Positions 57,468 through 64,000 of a DNA stretch of 64,000 nt are shown here, piece by piece. The notes beneath the pieces are model-generated. The model searched no databases. It was not told the DNA's origin and worked only from the letters and a program-made list of their open reading frames with translations. This DNA is from Euryodendron excelsum. Taxonomy: Eukaryota; Streptophyta; Magnoliopsida; Ericales; Pentaphylacaceae. The position numbers and the translations under genes were made by a program. The stretch is taken from positions 4,642,001 to 4,706,000 of the forward strand of contig CM065396.1 of NCBI GenBank assembly GCA_033060915.1. The letters run 5' to 3'. Position 1 is the first letter of the stretch, and each line of letters starts with the position of its first letter.

Positions 57468-58006
57468 GAGTAGCAAAACTACTCACAAAACCGTCAGAGT
57501 GGCGGAAACACTCACAAAGCCGTTAGAGTGGCGGAAACACTCATACCGTTAGAGTGGCGGAAACACTCAAAACCCAGGCACGTCTCTTCGGAGTCGGTAA
57601 GACCCCTTTCCAATCCCTCTCTCGAGACAGTTTATTCCTCGAGACGGTCCGAGTAGCAAAACTACTCACACAACCGTTAGAGTAGCGGAAATACTCACAG
57701 AGCCGTTAGAGTAGCGAAAATACTCAACCGTTAGAGTAGCGGAAATACTCACAGAACCGTTAGAGTAGCGGAAATACTCAACCGTTAGAGTAGCGGAAAT
57801 ACTCACAGAACCGTTAGAGTAGCGAAAATACTCACAAATCATTAAACATGTCCGAGTAGTGGAAATACTCACAAATCATCAAACCCGTCCGAGTAGCGGA
57901 AATACTCACAAATCATCAACCCTGTCCGAGTAGCGGAAATACTCACAAATCATCAACCCCGTCCGAGTAGCGAAAATACTCATACCGTTAGAGTGGCGGA
58001 AACACT
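57468..58006 (+). repeat. array of ~16 GAGTR-N-YACTC inverted repeats
   Basis: Units 25-40 bases apart (two clusters, with one copy of the 81-bp L4 unit between them). Dyads: GAGTAG-CAAAA-CTACTC (57468, 57649), GAGTG-GCGGAAA-CACTC (57497, 57526, 57552, 57990) and GAGTA-GCGGAAA-TACTC or close variants (57680 through 57964). The fifth arm position is G with C or A with T, never mixed in this array. Confidence 0.85.
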
Positions 58007-58127
58007 CAAAACCTAGGTCAACACCCGTGTCTGTTAGCTCACTCCTGTGAAAAATGACCAAATTACCCTTTGGACCTTTTCCGGTCAAGATGACCATTTT
58101 GCCCCTAGGCATCCGGATGCCCCGGGA

Positions 58128-58620
58128 ACCACACCGGCTTTGGGTATCAAACCGGTAATGTCCCGAGAATACTTTTTATAGTGTTCTCAACCTTTCTTTA
58201 CCTTTCCGAATCATTCCGAGTCAGTTTCGGCCAACCCGGTACAAAATGACCGCTTTGCCCCTAGAGGGCCGGTCTCCTTCTTCAACCACACCGGCTCTGA
58301 GTACCAAACCGGTAATGTCCCAAGAATACTTTTTATAGTGTTCTCGACCTTCCTTTACCTTTCCGGACCATTCCGAGTTAGTTCCGGCCAACCCGGTACA
58401 AAATGACCGTTTTGCCCCTGGAGGGCCGGTCTCCTTTTTCGACCACATCGGCTCTGAGTACCAAACCGGTAATGTCCCGAGAATACTTTTTATAGTGTTC
58501 TCGACCTTCCTTTACCTTTTCGGACCATTCCGAGTCAGTTCCGGCAAACCCGGTACAAAATGACCGTTTTGCCCCTGGTGGGCCGGTCTCCTTTTCCGAG
58601 CACGCCGGCTCTGGGAATCC
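58128..58620 (+). repeat. ~158-bp tandem repeats in U3 of L11
   Basis: Starts at about 58128, 58283, 58441 and 58599 (155-158 bases apart), each with ACCACACCGGCTCTG and CGGTACAAAATGACCG. Confidence 0.85.
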
Positions 58621-58985
58621 AACTGGAAACCTCTAGGAACATTCTAAATAATTTTTTCAGATCCCAAGTCTTCTTCTGGGACAGTTTGAGTCTGTCCCGG
58701 CAGTTTTCCGGTCCGGTTGACCGTTTTGCCCCTAAAGGCTCGGTCAACCTTTCCGACACATCTTATCCTCACTTTTCAAGTCAAATACCTCCAGGACACT
58801 ATTTTAAGTGTTCCTGCTCCCTTCCGGCCTTTCGGGTCATTCCCGGCTCCTTCAAATCATTCCCGGACTTTCCGGAGTCACTCCTAGTGAAGCCAGGCTA
58901 AAGATTGCATGGTAGTCACTAGTACAGGCGCCCAAATCTAGTCAAAGATACGTTGCTTGCCAACCTTAATTGTTTCCTAAATGGC

Positions 58986-59086
58986 TGGCGCCACTAGTAG
59001 TGGCACCAAGCCAAAAAATGGCCTGGCGCCACTCTTAGTGGCACCAGTGTATAATTTGGCCTGGCGCCACTGCAACAGGCGCCAGG
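58986..59086 (+). promoter_or_regulatory. three promoter dyads of L11
   Basis: TGGCGCCACT...AGTGGCACCA at 58986-59008; GGCGCCACT...AGTGGCACC near 59028-59047; and perfect 9-base arms CCTGGCGCC...GGCGCCAGG at 59060-59086. The last ends 14 bases before the TATA box. Confidence 0.6.
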
Positions 59087-59099
59087 TTTGTCTTCCCTC

Positions 59100-59107
59100 T
59101 ATAAATA
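59100..59107 (+). promoter_or_regulatory. TATA box of L11
   Basis: TATAAATA in the context CTCTATAAATACAGAG. Confidence 0.72.
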
Positions 59108-62100
59108 CAGAGCCTCGTTCAACGTGAAAAGGGTCTGCAAACTTAACCTAGAAATCACACAATTCGATATACAGAGCTCGAGCACCTCCAAAAACCCTAG
59201 CCTCCCTAGGTTTTCCCAAACCCTAGCCATTATACACAAACCCTAGCCTCCTATACACTCAGACACTCCCCCATACACTCATACACTAGCCTTCAACCAC
59301 TCTCTGAAGACTTGAAGAGCAGCCATCCAAAGCTTGAAGACAATCCTTGAAGACTGAAGGTGAAGATCAAGACCGAAGACCGAAGATCGAAGACTGCACG
59401 GCGCGCAAAATAAACAAGAAACAAGGTAGGTTTTCTCTTTAAATTTCCGCACTTCCCCCCTCTCTCTTCTCTCTCTAACCCACTTGGGTTTTCTCTATTT
59501 TAATCCCCCATCTCTTTCCCGCCCTTTCTTTGCATGCTTGAAACAAGGGGATTCCCGGTCCATGTGTAGGATTGGACTATGGGAGAGTCACTGTGTCGGG
59601 AGCTTTCTTCTAGTCTAACCAAAGATCACGTGGGTCCGGCCCCCTTGATTATGTAGTGAAACCTTAGCCTTGTATGTTCACGACCCCAAATTGCATCGTG
59701 CATATCATAGTCTTGCATCTTCCAAAAACCGTTTTCAAAAGTTGTTTTTCAAAAACGTTTTCAAACTCGTTTTCAAAATTACATCAAAATCTCTTTTTCA
59801 AAAACTTGTTTTCAAAACCACAATTCTAGGGTGATTCTAGCCTTTCCATGGCTAGAGTTGCTTTAGGAAAGTGTTATATTAAAAATGGTCTTTTGGTCTA
59901 TATTTTCAAACCTTGTTTTCAAAACCACTTTCTTAAAGTGGTTCTAGCCCTCTTATGGCTAGAATCGCTTTAGGAAAGTGAGATGTTTTTTATACTTTCC
60001 AAAAACTCTCTCTTCAAAAATCTCTTCCTAAAAATCTCTTTTTCAACATACTTTCCTAAAACTCTCCTCTCCAAAATTGTTTTCAAAAACTCCCCTCCAA
60101 AATCTATTTTTCAAAACTCCTTTTTTTCAACTCCTTTCCAAAACTCTCTCTCCAAAAAATTCACTTTCTAAAAACACTCCTTAAAGATCTTTCCAAAAAC
60201 TCTCTTTTTCAAAATCTCCCTTCTAGAAATTCCCCTTTAGGATTTTCCTTCCAAAAAACACGTTTCTAAAAACACACTTTCCAAAACTCCTTTTTCTTTA
60301 AAATCTTTTTCCAAAAACTCCCTCTTCAAATTCACTTTCCAAAAACTCCTCCCTAGGATTCCCTTCTAGAAAACCTTCGTTTCCAAAAACGTGCTTTCCA
60401 AAAACCGCTTCCTTGGAGCCCAAGTCAAGCCCTAGAGCTAATCATTAGGAAACCCTAATTTTCTTTCCAAAAACATGATTTTCAAACTTTGCCCCAAACC
60501 TAAGTTTCCAAAACCTCTTGTTTTCACATCAAAACTATACATTTTTCCAAAATCTACTTTCTACGTCAAAACTACAATTCTCCAAATCTAGGGTTTCTAG
60601 AATTTCCTTTTCCAAATCCTTACCGAATCCTACCTTCCCTTTAGGAAACCGAATCCAATCTCCCCGTTCAGGAAACCGAATCCAATCCTCCGTTTTTGGA
60701 AACAAATCCCAAACCTTTCCTAATTCAACTTCTTCCTAATTTCCTACCTTCCTAAATCATAAGTTTCCTAAACCTAAACTCTAAATCTTTCTTTAAATTT
60801 CAAAATCCAATTCTTTCCTAATTCAAATCCTTCCTAAACTTCTACTTTCCTAAACTTTAAGTTTCTAAAAATTTGAACATAAAAATCTTTCCTAAATTTT
60901 TAAAATTCAACCCTTTCCTAATTTAACCCCCTTTCTAAATCTTAACTTTTCAAATTCAAGTTTTCAAAACCTTTTCTAAACTCAAGCCTCTCCTAATTTC
61001 AAGACTTTCTAAAATTCAAGTTCTAAAACTCTCTAAATCTTAAGCTTTCTAAATTTCAAATCTTTCTAAATTCTAAACTTTCCAAGACTTCAAAATCTTT
61101 CCAAATCTAAGACTTTTCTAAACTCAAAGCTTTCTTAATTTAAGACTTTCTTAAGTTGAAACTTTCTTAATTCAAACATTTCCTTAACTAAAAACTTTCC
61201 TTTTTCAAATCTTTCCTAAAACGAAACTTTCTTATTTTCAAAACTTCCTTATTTTCAAAGCTTTCCAAATTCAAAACTTCCATTTTTCAAAACATTTCTA
61301 AATTCAAAACTTTCCTATTTTCAAAACTTTCCTATTTCAAAAAGTTTCCTAATTTGAAAACTTTCCTAATTCGAAACTTTCTTAATTCAAAACTTTCCTA
61401 AAGTTGAAACTTTCCAAAAACCAAAACTTTCCTAATTCGAAACTTTCCTAAATCGAACCTTTCCTAATTCGAACCTTTCCTAAATCCAATCTTTTTTAAG
61501 CTCTTGAGTCTTTCCTAGGTCTCCCATCTTTCTTAAGTCTAGGTTTCCTAAACCTCCATCTTTCCAAAACCAAGTTTTTCCAAAATCAATCTTTCCAAAT
61601 CCCCTCAATTCCAATTTCCAATCTCTTCAATTTCCAATTCAATCTCCTTCTTCAATCCAACCTTCTATTTTCAATCGGACTCTAGTCCGAACTACGACTG
61701 ACCTGATTCCCCCAAAGGGATACGTAGGCAACCTCCATAGATGCGGTCACAATATTTTTCAAACTTTCAATTCCACCCTCATGGGTGCGGTTTCAAAATT
61801 CTTTCCAAATCTCAAATCCCAATCTATTTTCAAAATTCCAATTTCAAAATTTCTATTTTCAAATTTCTATTTCCAAATTTTCAAACTTTCCAATTTCAAT
61901 TCCATCTCTTCAAATCTATTTTCAAATCAAATCAATTTCAAATCAATCTCTTTCTAAATCTATTTTTCAATTCTTTTCTATTGCACTTGCATATCATGAA
62001 TCATGTTAGTTTTCAAACATTGTTTTTCTAAAGTGAATAGGATTGGACATGGGTTAATTAAAGACTCTCATAGGTGAATCTAGGATAAATTGACATGTAG

Positions 62101-62434
62101 GTACCGAAAGGGCGGGGTAGGGTGATAGCTTAGTGCGTCTTCCCTACACGTAACCAACCTCCGAACCTAGATCACTGTTTTCAAAGACCAAAAAGGAGTT
62201 ATTTTTCTAAAAAGGGCTAAATATTTTCTAAAGGTTGCCAAACAACCTGTTTTCCTAAAAAACCCTCTCTTGAGGAGATATTTTCAAAATTGTTTTTCAA
62301 AAACCCTAAGTGTAGTCTTCGGATTATTCTTAGTTTTTAGGTGACCTAACTCACCTTAATTAAGTTAGGTGGCGACTGCGAATCTTTTTCAAAAGCCCTT
62401 TATTCAAACCTGTTTTCAATTCAAACCTAGTCGC

Positions 62435-62457
62435 ACTCATTCTTTTAGGAGGGTGAG
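62435..62457 (+). other. 3'-terminal stem-loop of L11
   Basis: ACTCATTCT...AGGGTGAGT. Two of the pairs become T-G wobble, while L10 keeps ACTCATC...GATGAGT. Confidence 0.5.
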
Positions 62458-62530
62458 TTCTAACGAGAGAGTACAGCATTTTTCCCGCTTAGGTGAGTAT
62501 TCCTCGAGTGCGAAAAATCTGGGCGCGATA

Positions 62531-62535
62531 GGGAC
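62531..62535. other. right target-site duplication of L11
   Basis: GGGAC, identical to 57223-57227. Confidence 0.85.
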
Positions 62536-63408
62536 CCACAAGGAAGAAGACAAATGCTTCCTCTAATTAAAATTGGACATGTATCCATAAATATCTTTAT
62601 TTATTATCATATTTTTTAAATTAAAAGAGATAATTATCATAAGGTAATTAAAGATATTAAGGATTTTCTCAAGTCTTCACCCTCAACTATAAATAAGGGA
62701 TGACCCTTTAAAAACAATGACACGACACATAAGATTTTTGCCTACAACAAGCAAGAGAGAGCTCTGTAGATCAGGCATCAAAAGCCCTGAGGAACTTTCT
62801 CCTTCGATTATTTTCTTCACACAATTGGAGAAGAACTCATCGTTTGATTCAGGATCAAGCTTGAAGCCCTCGAGTTAATGTTCTTAAAGAGGATTCAAAA
62901 GAACAATTCTTGATTTACAATTGAAGCAAGGTAGCAAAGCTCCATCGAATTCAAGCCTCTAAAGCCCCGATGAACTTTTCTTCTAAGCCTTTGATCTCAA
63001 GGCAATTGTTCGTGATGAAACATCATCAATCTCTATCACGCTTAAAGCTCGAGATTCAAATTAAAGAGTTCATTACAGGCTTCTACAAATTCATTATTTT
63101 GTTCTACCAAATTGAAGAATCTATATCATATTGACTTGGGAACAAGCTTTCAAGCCCTCAAGTCAACCTAACACAAATTCATCATTTTTTTCTATAAAAT
63201 TGAAGAGGATTCAAGAACTCTACATCCGATTCGAGAACAAGCTATCAAGCCTTCGAGTCAATATCCTTGAAGAGAAGAATCAAATGATCAATTCTTTTAT
63301 TCAAAATATCCCAGAGATTATACCACTTTTCTTTTAAATCAATAAATTGTATTGTTACTCTATTTTTCTATCTCCTTATTTTGGCAAACATAGAAATTTG
63401 TGTATACA
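62536..63408 (+). repeat. 5' LTR (right part) of a different Ty3/gypsy element
   Basis: AT-rich start, TATA box (62688-62695), then imperfect internal repeats built from GAGGATTCAAAAGAAC, CAAGCTTGAAGCCCTCGAGT and ATTCTT blocks (62830-63300). It ends TGTATACA just before a PBS. The beginning of this LTR lies left of the L11 insertion (somewhere before 57227) and is not resolved. Confidence 0.55.
62688..62695 (+). promoter_or_regulatory. TATA box of the right-edge gypsy LTR
   Basis: TATAAATA in the context CAACTATAAATAAGGG. Confidence 0.55.
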
Positions 63409-63410
63409 AA

Positions 63411-63431
63411 TTTTGGCATGCCCAGTGGGAC
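63411..63431 (+). other. primer-binding site of the right-edge gypsy element
   Basis: TTTTGGCATGCCCAGTGGGAC. Plant gypsy elements with TTGGCACGCCCAGTGGGAC at this position are familiar to me. The gag start follows about 55 bases later. Confidence 0.6.
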
Positions 63432-63487
63432 AATCTCTGCCTCTCATCTCTTCTCTTTTCAAGTAAAATTTTTGTCTCTCCCTAAAC

Positions 63488-64000
63488 ATGCTAGGGGCAA
63501 AAGAAGATGCTGCTTCTATGGTGCAACTATCTTCTATTGAAGAACAACTTGTAACAGTGACCAAAGTTGTAGAGACGCTTGTGAAGTCTAATCAAGAGCA
63601 AGGGATTCAACTTGAAAAGTTTTTGCACACATTTGAGCAAGTGGAAAAATCAAAGTACAGCACAACAAGTTTATCAAAATTCATGCATGAACCTACTAAA
63701 TAAGACACTTCATAAGAAATTCTTGAAACCTCACTAAATTTAAAGGTTTTAAGTAAAAATCTTCAAGTCTCTTCTGATGGATTGATTCTTATTGCTTAAT
63801 TGAAGGAATTCATTAAGGGGCAATAGCTAAGAAGGATATGAGTGGATCCCAAAGGTTTCGAACCTACTCCAAACCATACACATGGAGGATAAAACTGCCA
63901 AAGATGTCGGAGAATTATCAACCTCCAAAATTTCAACAATTTGATGGCAAGGGCGACAATAAACAGCATGTTGCACACTTTGTAAAGACATGTAGTAGTG
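63488..64000 (+). pseudogene. gag start of a Ty3/gypsy element, broken, runs off the window
   Basis: ATG at 63488 opens a 71-codon frame with a helical, coiled-coil-like N-terminus (LSSIEEQLVTVTKVVETLVK). Stops at 63701-63703 and around 63798-63830 follow, with remnants such as LKEFIKG. In another frame, from 63874, YQPPKFQQFDGKGDNKQHVA continues with HFVKTC, the strongly conserved gag core motif of this group (PPKF..FDGKG.PK.H...F). At least one frameshift and several stops make it inactive as read. Confidence 0.75.

Larger units (their letters stand above)
57228..62530 (+). mobile_element. L11: giant solo LTR (5,303 bp), subfamily A
   Basis: Starts TGTAAGCACCCC and ends GGGCGCGATA (terminal CA mutated to TA). 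It is flanked by a perfect 5-bp duplication GGGAC (57223-57227 and 62531-62535). There is no internal region, hence a solo LTR. Order: Ser-less non-coding U3 with about 16 GAGTR dyads (57468-58006), 158-bp tandem repeats (58128-58620), conserved block about 58880-58932, promoter dyads 58986-59086, TATA 59100, G-poor zone 59990-61500, terminal stem-loop 62435-62457. It aligns with L4 throughout except for different repeat expansions. Confidence 0.9.

Noticed and set aside
57468..58006. CRISPR-like array
   Set aside because: Regular short repeats, but spacers are themselves repeats, the locus is a plant LTR, and no cas genes exist.

Overview
The window is intergenic DNA from a plant genome, most likely a dicot (my inference from element types and base composition; no host gene is present to fix the species). 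I see no intact protein-coding gene, rRNA, tRNA or CRISPR. Almost every base belongs to a nested, partly rearranged pile of LTR retrotransposons from one superfamily with very long LTRs (about 4.0-5.3 kb). The LTRs begin TGTAAGCACCCCAT and end in a GC(G/A)ACA-type motif. The primer-binding site and the gag zinc knuckle resemble the Ogre/Tat branch of Ty3/gypsy.

Layout. (1) 1-16591: a minus-strand element (E1) with 3' LTR <1-3643, internal region 3644-11967 and 5' LTR 11968-16591. Reading along the element there is a PBS, a long leader, a broken gag, about 1.9 kb without coding signal, a broken spliced gene on the opposite strand with a plant-mobile-domain (PMD) signature, and a PPT. No reverse transcriptase or integrase is visible. 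(2) 16592-17125: AT-rich flank. (3) 17126-26190: a minus LTR of a second subfamily (B), interrupted by a solo LTR at 17387-22526 and a TG...CA insertion at 24285-25536. (4) 26190-32661: the 3' end of a plus element with its PPT and LTR. (5) 32662-33687: an isolated gag 3' end. (6) 33688-47555: a plus element (E4) with both LTRs, PBS and PPT. (7) 47556-57227: LTR fragments in both orientations joined end to end, with a 2.25-kb insertion at 48694-50945. (8) 57228-62530: a second solo LTR with a perfect 5-bp target duplication. (9) 62536-64000: LTR, PBS and the decayed gag start of an unrelated Ty3/gypsy element.

For orientation, LTRs are numbered L1-L11 from left to right. Subfamily A is L1, L2, L4 and L11. 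Subfamily B (with telomere-like GGTTAACC arrays) is L3, L5, L8 and L9. Subfamily C is L6, L7 and L10.

The most striking signal is in the U3 parts of these LTRs. They carry several unrelated kinds of short inverted repeat, often in tandem, whose two arms change together between copies (for example GAGTA...TACTC, GAGTG...CACTC, AAGTG...CACTT). Another dyad of this kind lies just upstream of the TATA box in most copies. This looks either like selection for paired or symmetric sites, or like a template-switching process that repairs quasi-palindromes. The second notable point is a compact architecture of gag plus an antisense spliced PMD-like gene, with no pol. The gag tail and its non-coding downstream sequence are shared by two independent copies.
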